NCBI GenBank assembly: GCA_015852425.1 | Contig: JAAAIG010000182.1 | Span: forward strand, 1-48,327 | Source: Gryganskiella cystojenkinii | Taxonomy: Eukaryota > Mortierellomycota > Mortierellomycetes > Mortierellales > Mortierellaceae | Length of the DNA: 48,327 bases | Direction of reading: 5' to 3' | Part shown: in pieces, positions 37,453 through 48,327 of the stretch | How the letters are laid out: each line of letters opens with the position of its first letter | Numbering within the stretch: position 1 is the first letter of the stretch | Made by a program: the position numbers and the translations under genes | The notes under the pieces: model-generated | Seen by the model: the letters and a program-made list of their open reading frames with translations, nothing else | Told to the model about the DNA's origin: nothing | The model's database searches: none

Positions 37453-39960
37453 TCACTCGTCGTGCTCGTTATTCCTTCCCTCGCGTCTGGACATGGTCTG
37501 GAGACCGACATGCTCGCCGTTGATACCAGTCTCGATATCATCGTGATCCAGGTCCTCCTCGTCAATCAGCGTGTAAGGGTTGTTGGCGTACGGCCGGAAC
37601 TTCCATCTGAAGAGTTGAATAAAAAGAGGAAGAATGGTTAGCAAGAATGGAACGATAGACGAAGTAGTATCTTTAAATTCTGTAGAGAACAAGAGTAAGT
37701 CAAAGAAAAAAGAAAAAAATACCCGATGGTGGCATAAAAGCCTAAGGTGATCACCTCATTCAGAAGCTCAACCAGCCATTGAACATATTGATAAGGAAGA
37801 GCGACCTTCAAGAATCCGACCATGATCCTAGTCAAGTATATATAAACGACGGTGACTAGATAGAACGAACCCCACAACTTGTATTTGGTCTTGTTCTCGG
37901 CCACTGGTTGAGAAAAAAGGACAAAGTTCATCAGTGACGTGTCCTTCCTCCACATCCAGTTCAAACTCAAAAAGCAATTCCCACCTTTGCCCTCTGCCTC
38001 AGCAGCTTCGCTCAAATGTCTCTGCGTCTGGACGATGACTCCCAGGATGACAATGCAACTAATCAAGTCCACCATGGGGAAAACTTGGGTCTATTGATTT
38101 ATAAGGAAAGACGGGAGGCTGTTAGTGGCTGGGCCAGACTTGTTCTCATAGTCTTATCAAGAATGAAATCGTACCCAGAAAGACCAGTTGATGGATCCAA
38201 TAGCAGTCTCACTGCTAATCGTGGACGCAACATTGGACAAGATCTAGCGGAGGTTCACAAAGTCAAAATAGTGTGTTAGAACTTTGTATTAGGAAGAGAC
38301 CAAAGTAATTTTGTCCGTCAAATCGCTGGTGATTCTTTACCTGGAGAGGAATGATAACAAGAATTATCTTCTTGTCCTTTTGCGAGAGGAAGGGCTTGAT
38401 GCTATATTTTAGTGCACGAATAAAAGGATCTTAGTACGACGGTAGGGCATCTCAGTTGTTTGTTCCATATATGCTACAAAATCAAACATCGGCTTACAAC
38501 ATCCATCCTGAAGCAATAAGGGTAATAATAAGAACACTGAGAGACCCTTTGAGGCTAAACGATCACAATATAGAAATGAATGAGTCAGGTCAAAAGCACA
38601 AAAGGCAGTGGAGAACCGTCAACAAAACACAAACCCGGTAGTAAACAAGAGTCAACTTACAAGGCAAAGATATAGAACATGACAGTCCAGCCTTCCTCTT
38701 CGACCCCTTTGCCCATATAGTAAACTTTGATCTATGAACCACAAAAAGTGTAACTTTAGCTTAGTCATCCGTGAATATGCTTGGTTGCTCCTTCCCCAGT
38801 CCTAAATCTCCTCTGCTCTCTTCCTTACAGCTTGGAAGGTCTTCTGGATGCCGATCATCACCGCGAGAACAAAGCTAAAATACAGTCACCAGAATTAAAG
38901 GCGAAAGATTAGCAAACTTGGTCTCTTGTCAGAGATCCTATCGAATAATGTCCTGCACTTTTAACTTACATGAGCTTATGTGGCCAAAAGACCTTGGTAT
39001 CCTTCTTCATGAGCATAGAAGCCCAGAGACCACTAGCAGCAAAGTAGGCGACCGCTGCAGCGACATAGACCTTGGGTAATGGGATATCTCCAGCGCTCAA
39101 GTAGTTATCTCCTGGATTGACTTCGGTTGTTTTCAACTAAAGGACGTGTTCAATTGATGTTAGCAGACAAACGAGTGTCTATAGTTACAAATCAATGAGA
39201 CAAGACCCTCTTCTTACCTTGAATGAGACGGATCTTCGAGGGCAGTTTACGAACAGGACGCTCCACATTTCTTCTTCCTCCTTCTCGATCGTATGTTCGT
39301 AGTTGAAGCTATTTGGACATAAAAAAAGAAGGGTCAGTCCACATAGAACCTTCCTGCAGGGCCATCCCCGTTCTGAACCCGCTCTTACTTACGTCGCCTT
39401 TGTGATATCCACAGGGAAGAACTCGAGTCGCTTCAACTTTTGATCTTTCTCTTGCTCTAATTCCTCTTTGAAATAGTCGTCGTCCAGGATACAGCCTTCC
39501 TCCCAATCCACGGTGTCTGCTTCTGAGGGTCCTCGTTGAATCAAAAATCCGATGCCTTTGTCGTCACCGGAACCTCGGTCGTCAGATGGTGCCTAACAAC
39601 GATGGAGGCGAAGAAAACCAAGTTCAGCTTCAAATTTCATATAAGCGCTCTAGTGATAATTTCCGACACGTTGCGTTCCCCTTCCTCCGCATTCTCGCGA
39701 CCCTGAGAATTGACAAGTTAAAGAAGGAAAAGACGCAAGGTCTGAGCAACAAAATAAGGGATCACAGCTTGAAGACCTGGAAAATAGAATACCTCGAAGT
39801 CTTGAAGATCTAGTTTTAGAGTTCCTCCAGAGAGGAAACCAAAGGATCCGATAAAGATGAGTCCTCGCTGGTCGTTGGATATAATCAAATCTGGTCTAGC
39901 AGACGAGAAGGCAGCCAGCGCCAAGGTCGCGATGAGAGTCGAAATCGTCTTCAGTCTCAT
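37453..39960 (-). CDS. PTM1: PTM1/GOST-type lung seven-transmembrane family protein
   Basis: Eleven exons on the minus strand: 39793-39960, 39393-39592, 39218-39308, 38970-39136, 38829-38874, 38661-38731, 38341-38401, 38175-38243, 37985-38090, 37723-37903 and 37453-37606. The product is about 437 aa, and every junction keeps frame. A signal peptide (residues 1-22) precedes a luminal domain of about 130 residues. The family hallmark NPGDNYLSAGDIPLP then leads into seven hydrophobic segments, and the tail is acidic and cytosolic. Members (yeast Ptm1, human GPR107/TMEM87) sit in Golgi and endosomal membranes and take part in trafficking; the molecular activity is unsettled. The luminal domain is shorter than in yeast Ptm1 (523 aa). 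With ten introns it is the most fragmented gene here. Confidence 0.85.
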
Positions 39961-40254
39961 CTTCTTTGCGGGCTATGAGGGTGGTTTTGGTTGCGGGTTT
40001 GTGATAAAGTATTATAAAACAGAAAATATAAAAATACGAAGGAAATGGGTGACAATGACAAAAGAGGCGATTGAAAGAAAGAGTGAGAAGAGAGACGAGG
40101 GAGAGAGATGGCATTCGTTCCTTTGGCTTGGCCGCTTTCTAACCTGTAACCAAAAAAAAAAAAGTGACTGCTTCGGTTTACACTCACGCTGTACAAAACT
40201 AAGGAACTCGCCCTTGATCGTGTTGTCCATTGATCCCACTTTCCTCTCTTTACA

Positions 40255-42379
<2,125 letters not shown>

Positions 42380-42549
42380 GCATCATCCCTGTCTCCTTCC
42401 TCGTTTGCATCTTTATCATCCGTCAATAATACCACTATTACAACCAGTTTTATGTGAAAACGGGAATTTTATGCAAACTGAGCTAAAGCTATTACTCGAC
42501 AAAGAACAACAAAACGTGCTCTACCAGTCTCCACGATGAAACTCTCCGT

Positions 42550-45220
42550 CTAACCGACTCTCAAGTAGGTGAGAATGTCAACAATGAACGCCGCCATCTT
42601 AGGGAACTCACCCATGATCCGAGCAAGACTCTCTTCATAGGGCAAAAACAACTTTTGGTTCCGCTTCTGTCGAGATAGATTCCTAAGCACAAAAACGGCC
42701 GTTAATGGGATACCAGCCAGCTCTCGAGTGCCCAGAACTGTCGGTCGCATATCAAACCAGCGAGGACGATTCGAGAAGGGCTTGACTGTTGGCGTCAGAG
42801 GGAAATGGGTCTTGAGGTGCTTGATGACTTGTTGACGATCAATCGTTGGCGTCGTGAAGCGTCGGCAGCTAAGCCATTGACAAGTATAAAGTCCCATGTT
42901 TGGCGCGATATGCTCCTGTACTGTATGCTTGAAGAGCTCCTCTTCCGTCGCCGCCACTGATTGGCATCCGATCCAGCGGCAAAGTATCCTGTTGTCGGCT
43001 AGTGTTGAAAGAATGGTGTGTCCATGTTAGCCTTCATTTGTCAAAGAAAATCTAAAATTTTGCTACTACTAAAAATATCGAGCCGAGTCTTACCACCGCT
43101 GAAATCCATCCAGGGCTTCTTGGAGATACCCTTGATGATCTGGACTGGGGGCGCGCCTTCGACTTCCTGCACAAATACGGTCTCCATTTTAGGGAAACCC
43201 ACTCGAGAAACAGTAATCAAATCCGCAGAGCGCAACATCGGACCATGCGCCATAAACTTTGTCTGATACAACTTGAACAACTCTGACTCGTAAATATAGG
43301 CCTGAGGACTACTTTCAAAGTTGGATTGGACCCTGTACGACAAAGAAAAACACAAATATCAGAATAAGATTAATTCGTACAACCAACTTAAACATCCTGT
43401 TTCATGCCACCTCTCACAAACCCTACCAATGCAGAGCACGATAAGGCTCAATCAAGATTTGTTGCGCAGGGTCGGCGGTGACGGGTGGAGGGACCGACTT
43501 TGGACTGCCCCAGGACAAAAACCGGACGAGTGCCGAGACAATATTTCCTGGAAAGTTCTTAGCGATCTGAACAGCAGCGTCGCCATGAAAACTCGAGAAC
43601 TGGTAAAGGTAATCCAGTGTCGCTCCGATCAGTTCCTCATCTTGAATCAACAGTAGTTGCGAGATCCTGTCGATGATCTCTGGATCAATGTCGCTAAGAA
43701 TCTTTTCGTTGTGTTCATTTGCTGCCAGACGGGTAAGAGCCCTGAGACTACCAAGAATCAACGCCTTGTCGTTTGTCTGAAGAAGCTTGTGGAGTTCCCG
43801 CAGGTATACATCAAACTTTGACCGCAATGTGATATGGATGCTGAGGCTCTCGAGGGTGTCCAGGCAATAGATCCGGAGTTCGCTGAGTTGTGTCGAAGAA
43901 GGCATCGACAGTCCTTGTTGAAGCATTTTCCTGTACGCCATATGCTCGGTCAAGATAATTGTGTTTTGGTCCAAGAAGGAGAGGTTGCGGAGGATATGGA
44001 AAACTTGCAGGACGCGTTCCATGTTGTGGGCATCACTCATGTTCAACAAGTCTTCTTCTGCAAGCTCCTCGATTTCCTTAGGCTCCAGCGTAGACCACCA
44101 GTCGAAAAACGGCTGAGCAAATGCGAGGAGCTCGTTGAAAAGCCCAGGAATCATCTTCAAGGAGAAGTCGTTCCATTCGAAAGAGAGTGCAATCAGCCGG
44201 CTGAATGCCCAGTCGATTTCATTAGGGAGCTCTGATTTAAGAGCCAAAAGGATTCTGTTTTGGTGACCACCGTCGATGTAATACCCCTCGAGGTAGTTGG
44301 CAGGTCGGGCAGGCACCACCGCTGTTGATCCGGCCGGCGTGGCAGCTGGTGTTGAAGGTGCGTGAGGTTGCATCGGTGGTTGCGGCGTTGGGTGTTGATG
44401 ATGATGATGCTGTTGCTGCTGTTGCTGCTGCTGTTGTTGTTGCTGTTGTTGTTGTTGTTGTTGTTGTAATTGTTGTTGTTGCAGCTGTTGCTTCATATGG
44501 GCTGTCAGATATGGTCCCCGCTTTGAGCCTGTCGATGGTGCTTGAGAGGCTAAAACAGAGGGCAAGGGGACGAGAGTTAGTCTGGTGTTGATGACAACCG
44601 GGGAGACATTGGCCAGCAGACACAAACGAGGCCAGTCAATACCTTCTCGAGACCGTGAAATATTTGACTCTGCCGTTTCGAACTTGTTGACAGGAACCTC
44701 TTTGCCAAAGAAATCCTCCTGCTCAAAGAGCTCCAGATTCTTGACGTACACACTCTTCATCACGTAGGCACTGTTGGTGCATGTTGGTGGGAAGTTGAAC
44801 GGTAAGGTAATTCGCTTCCATCCGCGTTCAGATGTCACCTAGTCACAAGAAAAGGGCAATAGAAAAAGGATTAGATACTCTCTCCCTTCTCTGTGCAGAT
44901 CACAACGTGCAGCTTGTTTTCTACATTGTTTGTGTTCATGTTAAATCGTTCTTACCTTCTCGCAACCACCATAGGCAGTGACAAGTTTGTAGACTTTGAG
45001 AAGGTCCAACCGCTGTGAACCTAGCACAGGCTCACGATTCAAAACAGTTCTACCGTAGACAAAAATTTGGATTACGATTAGGTTTGACTTGGAACATTGA
45101 CAACATGCGCAGGGCATAATCACAATTGTTTCTTTACCCATGCTTCTGATGGAATGCCTCCAAACGGGCCATGAATCGGTTGTATTCATCCGTATAGTCT
45201 ATCGTTCCTTCCCTGCGCAT
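42550..45220 (-). CDS. RSC9: Rsc9/ARID2-like subunit of a SWI/SNF (RSC/PBAF) remodeller
   Basis: Five exons: 45138-45220, 44956-45049, 43427-44838, 43094-43332 and 42550-42998, about 758 aa. The first three exons assemble an ARID DNA-binding domain (about 8-100: FMARLEAFHQKHG, then LDLLKVYKLVTAYGGCEKV, then GWKRI). A poly-Gln/His tract (44390-44490) precedes an armadillo-like helical region (about 240-510). An RFX-type winged helix follows (about 531-600), and two C2H2 fingers end the protein (Cys616/621, His634/639; Cys649/654, His670/674). ARID plus RFX plus C2H2 is the animal ARID2 layout, and Rsc9 is its fungal counterpart. The subunit helps target the remodeller to nucleosomes. The start at 45220 is the first Met before ARID, but a strong acceptor (TTCTCCTACAG ending at 45281) opens an in-frame 20-residue extension, so an upstream exon is possible. 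Confidence 0.85.
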
Positions 45221-45576
45221 CGTCGTCGTGGCTGTGGCAGAGGTAGAGCTGTGGTGAGCAGTAGAGGGTCGATAATCAGGCTGTAGGAGAATGAGGCGCC
45301 GTTATAGATGAATTGATCAGCAAAGAGAGAAACGAAACATTGAACCAAAAAATGCACCAATGGACAGACAAAAGATCGCGTTTTTTGTAATATGAAGGGG
45401 CTTGCTTGGGGCATCCCCGCTAGACGTCCGCGCATCGGACTAGGATTTGGCACATTTGCTTCTGTGACTACGTCACCGAAATGACAAGTCAGCAGAATCA
45501 ACGCCAAATCCAAAACGCATCCTCATGTATTTGCTAATACACATAAAAGGATGACTAAAATAGGTAATATAACTAA
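45221..45576. other. Fanzor 3' flank and Rsc9 5' region
   Basis: Both flanking genes run on the minus strand, so these 356 nt must hold the Fanzor 3'UTR and the Rsc9 promoter or upstream exon. Three hairpins lie at 45407-45476, listed separately. No AATAAA or TATA box is clear. The transposon's right end, if there is one, should be here or inside the Rsc9 leader; no terminal repeat is evident. Confidence 0.5.
45407..45476 (-). ncRNA. Hairpin cluster: candidate Fanzor guide (omega) RNA region
   Basis: Three short perfect stems lie 100-170 nt after the Fanzor stop codon. GTGAC/GTCAC with a 3-nt loop is at 45464-45476. GTCCG/CGGAC with a 5-nt loop is at 45426-45440, flanked by a further CTA/TAG pairing at 45420-45422 and 45441-45443. 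GGGG/CCCC with a 3-nt loop is at 45408-45418. TnpB and Fanzor guide RNAs are usually encoded at or just past the 3' end of the nuclease gene on the same strand, so the place is right. The stems are short and could be chance or part of the Rsc9 leader. Ends are not defined. Confidence 0.3.
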
Positions 45577-48307
45577 CTACTCTTCTACTTTTCGTTTGAC
45601 ATGATCATGGTCCTGCTCACTCCAGTCGACGGGTGCTTTTCGTTTGACGCTTGCTCGTTTGATGGCCTTTGAGGGTCTTATTGTTGTGGACTTGGGTCGG
45701 TAAACAGCACGCCCATCCTCCCATGGATATTTACCTTCGGCATCAACAGGTTGCAGGTAACGGGGTCGCTGCTGATTGAGAATGTGACCTCGAACAACAT
45801 TTGCAATGTTGTGGCCACCCATTTCATCTCTGTGCATGTAAGCTTTGCACCTTGAACAATACAGCCGTCGAATGTCGACTTGCCCGACGAAATCCTCACA
45901 AACCGGACACTTCTTGGAGGTATAATACTCGTTGACGCCGACCACAATGTACCCCAATGATCGAGCCTAACAAAAGACCACTGCAGTGAGCAACATGGAA
46001 AATAACGATTAAAACGAAGGTAATAAAACTGTTTGTCCACTTCCTTACCTTTTGCACAAAATAAGACTGAAAGGTCCCATGAAGAGAGGACAACCTCATC
46101 TTGGAAGAAAAGTCGCCGAGTCCAATGCCGATGACAACCTTGTTGTCCTTGTCTCTCTTGGCACCTAAGGACCCCCCGACAAGTTCCAGAAGGCGGTTCG
46201 CCATGACCTTGTATTCTTCGACCTTGGCCTTCTGCGCGTTCCATTTGTGTTTTTTCAGAACGACGCTACCATAAAAGCTTTCGAGTTGGGCTCTTACGTT
46301 GTTTATCTGCTCCACGTAGCTCTTGATCGATGCTCCTGGACCACGAAGAGGTGGCAGCTCTGACTCAATTTTGGCAACAGACTGCATTTCCGCCGACGCC
46401 CGTCCTTTCCTGTGCTCCAGCCAACTCCTGTGTTTAAATGTAGGCTGGTACACCGCCTTCTGCTTGACGGACAAGTTGAAAAAGCGCGTCGGTCGGGGAG
46501 TGCTATTGGGCTCTGTGGGTGAAGGCAAAAGGGCGCTGGCACCAACGACGAACGCCTGTCCTAAGTCAATGCCCAAAATCTTGATCTGGCGAGGGTCGAC
46601 ATCGTCCCCCCAAAGTCTGGTCACGTCCTCTTGGGATTTAACGATGTTCCTGATTTCGGTCAAGTAGTAATCCGTCCCAGCCAAGGTGGAAGTAATTCGG
46701 TCAGGTAATCTCTCAGGAGGGAGACGACGGTACTTGACACAGTTCAGTTCATTGAGCTTGAATCCAAGGACTTGAAGACGGAACCCATCGGTCCTAATCG
46801 ATCCTCGTAGAAGATACCCATTGGTGTTATAGGAACTAGGATCGAAACCGTCTTGACGGAGATAACGGAGATGACTCCTTATGTCATTTAGTGACATCCT
46901 CATTGCCGACCTCGAGAAATTCTTCTTCTTTTTTCTCTCGTCCGCTGCATATCCACCAATGTCGGTCAGGAACTTATTGATGAGCATTCCGGGCTCGGAT
47001 GTTCCAACCCATATCCCAACAGTGTCCAGACTGACTTGCTCGGGAATCTGGAGGTTGAAGTGAGGAAAGGCGCATTCCTGTAATCGACGACACAAAATAT
47101 TATCGTACCAAAAGATCTTTGTCAAGTCGAGTTCTGAGAGGTTGACGAACCCAGTGCCCATGTACGACATGGGAGAGAGACAGCGGCGGCACCCCGACGC
47201 TCTATTGAGGACGATGAAGTTTTCCACTGGGGACAAGGTCAAATCGATATTATCCACCGTATCGGAAGGCAATGTACCTTTCTTTTTGAGAGACCGGATC
47301 TGAAGAAGAGCAAAAACAAAGGAAGCAAGAGAACATGAGGGTTAGCGCTATACAGGTAGAGGAGTCTCAGGCGAGAATCGAAGCCGCGGTTCTTACCTTT
47401 TTACAAAGATCAAGGGAACCATTTCTGTAGTGTTTCATATACTCAACAGAAAGATGCAACGCGGTCGATCGCAGAACCGTAGAGGAAGGGTACACTGCAG
47501 TAGCTATGAGATTAGTGAACGATAGAGTAGAGACAAGATCAGTTATTGGGGAGCAGGAAGAGAAAGTTAGCACATCAGATACCTGTTCAATAAGAACCAT
47601 CGCAGCTAGCATGGGCGTTGAAAGAAATGCTTACCTTGGCCGCTCTGCGGAGGTAAAAAATCTTTGGCTTTGATCAGGAACTCACGGACGGCCTGTATTG
47701 AATCCGACTCTTTTTTTGGCTCAGTCGCCAGTGTTTTGGGCATATACTTCGCTCTTTGTAATTCCAAGGACATTTTGGGAGGCTCCGCGTTGTAGATAGC
47801 CGACAGAAGAGACATGAAAAACTGTAGAGCTGGGTTTTTCCTGTCATTGCTGTCATCGGATTCGTCGACCTCCTCCTCTGTCTCTTCTTCCTCAACTTGT
47901 CCGACGGAACCAGGTTCCGTGGCGCCTTCGGCAGGGAGAACATCATTGGCGGGAAGAACACCATTGGCGGGAAGAACACCATTGGCGGGAAGAACACCAT
48001 TGGCGGGAAGAACATCATTGGCGGTGAAGGGACGGCACAGCAGGCGAAGAATGAGCTTGTCCTGATCGTCGAGATTTTCCAAAGATAGATTTTCGAGATA
48101 TTGTCCGATCGCTTGCTGACAAGCCCTCTTCGTTGTTGCCGCTATCTTGGTAACCTTCGACAGGCAAGCTTTAATCCGAGGCAGATAGGCGTTTGGGAGC
48201 GAACCCTTTGCCAGAGCTCGAGTGACATTCGCGTTGACGGTACCAACATCCAAGATCCGAGTGGGATGGTCCCACTGAAGCTCCTTCACAAGCCATTTCT
48301 TATCCAT
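45577..48307 (-). CDS. Fanzor: eukaryotic TnpB-like RNA-guided nuclease
   Basis: Four exons on the minus strand: 47635-48307, 47397-47503, 46049-47299 and 45577-45966, giving 806 aa from the ATG at 48307. The frame is open to the window edge, so the true start may lie outside. The C-terminal half has a TnpB-type RuvC domain: RuvC-I KILGIDLG (Asp505), then a zinc ribbon (Cys697, 700, 714, 717) and RuvC-III HRDEMGGHNIAN (Asp724). The RuvC-II position reads VVIGIGLGDF (from about 648) with no glutamate in the usual place, while Glu690 in VNEYYTSKKC directly precedes the zinc ribbon. Fanzors are RNA-guided DNA endonucleases descended from IS605/IS607-family TnpB and spread with eukaryotic transposons. 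The N-terminal half, with an acidic stretch and an 18-bp repeat, is fungal-specific and unrecognised. The C-terminal tail is basic, with possible nuclear localisation signals. No frameshift or stop interrupts it, so it looks intact. Confidence 0.85.
47927..48028. repeat. 18-bp tandem repeat in the Fanzor N-terminal exon
   Basis: The unit ATTGGCGGGAAGAACACC (+ strand) recurs about five times, at 47945, 47963, 47981 and 47999, with diverged copies at each end. On the coding strand it encodes the hexapeptide VLPANG/VLPAND in frame. The copies are nearly identical, which points to recent slippage. It is a coding minisatellite, not a CRISPR array. Confidence 0.9.
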
Positions 48308-48327
48308 GCTGTCGAGTTTGTGTAGGA

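Noticed and set aside
45464..45476. GTGACTACGTCAC as a CRE-like bZIP-binding site
   Set aside because: The CRE core (TGACGT) is imperfect here, and one site gives no support; its hairpin context next to Fanzor is the more useful reading.
47927..48028. Regular 18-bp repeats resembling a CRISPR-like array near a nuclease gene
   Set aside because: The units are directly adjacent without spacers, stay in frame in the Fanzor exon and encode VLPANG; this is a coding minisatellite.
45577..48327. Fanzor gene as a bacterial contaminant or bacterial TnpB
   Set aside because: Three canonical spliceosomal introns in correct phase and a contiguous Rsc9 neighbour show a genuine eukaryotic locus.

Overview
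The window is eukaryotic and fungal. Nearly every gene is broken by short GT-AG introns (about 50-400 nt), the proteins are rich in poly-Q, poly-D and Ser/Thr tracts, and the gene set (TOK-type K+ channel, BET bromodomain protein, Rsc9, Cdt2, U2AF small subunit, Hst2-like sirtuin) is that of a filamentous or early-diverging fungus. Retained Cdt2, retained U2AF, an M32 carboxypeptidase and a Fanzor gene make a Mortierella-like Mucoromycota genome my best guess. That placement is inference, not proof. One assembly gap (180 N) lies at 35454-35633.

Layout, left to right: (1) 292-7308 (+), a large nuclear protein with a Gds1-type winged helix and two KilA-N/APSES-like domains, with a 1.9-kb first intron. 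(2) 7540-9536 (-), an Hst2/SIRT2-type sirtuin, divergent from (3) 10219-11541 (+), Rqt4/TRIP4 of the ribosome-quality-control trigger complex. (4) 12554-14466 (+), an M32 (Taq-type) metallocarboxypeptidase, followed by 2 kb without a convincing gene. (5) 16526-21013 (+), an unusually large TOK-type two-pore-domain K+ channel. (6) 21194-25107 (-), a His-rich/coiled-coil protein of unknown function, divergent from (7) 25902-26998 (+), a probably lipid-anchored WW-domain protein. (8) 27318-29685 (+), Cdt2, convergent with (9) 29852-30788 (-), U2AF35. (10) 31850-35118 (+), a BET protein. (11) 35847-37267 (+), Nbp35, convergent with (12) 37453-39960 (-), a PTM1/GOST-type seven-TM protein. (13) 40255-42379 (+), NDUFAF7, convergent with (14) 42550-45220 (-), Rsc9/ARID2. 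(15) 45577 to at least 48307 (-), a Fanzor, the eukaryotic relative of TnpB.

Most of the window is ordinary housekeeping: chromatin (sirtuin, BET, Rsc9), splicing (U2AF35), replication control (Cdt2), Fe-S assembly (Nbp35), complex I assembly (NDUFAF7), translation quality control (Rqt4) and ion transport (TOK). They share no operon-like logic; several are head-to-head pairs sharing an intergenic promoter region.

The outstanding element is the Fanzor at the right edge. It has a RuvC-I aspartate, a four-cysteine zinc ribbon and a RuvC-III aspartate. The usual RuvC-II glutamate position appears to hold glycine, and a glutamate just before the zinc ribbon is a candidate replacement. Three compact hairpins lie 100-170 nt past its stop codon, where an omega/guide RNA would be expected. 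All exon boundaries were placed by hand from splice-site sequence, reading phase and family motifs, and have not been checked against transcripts.
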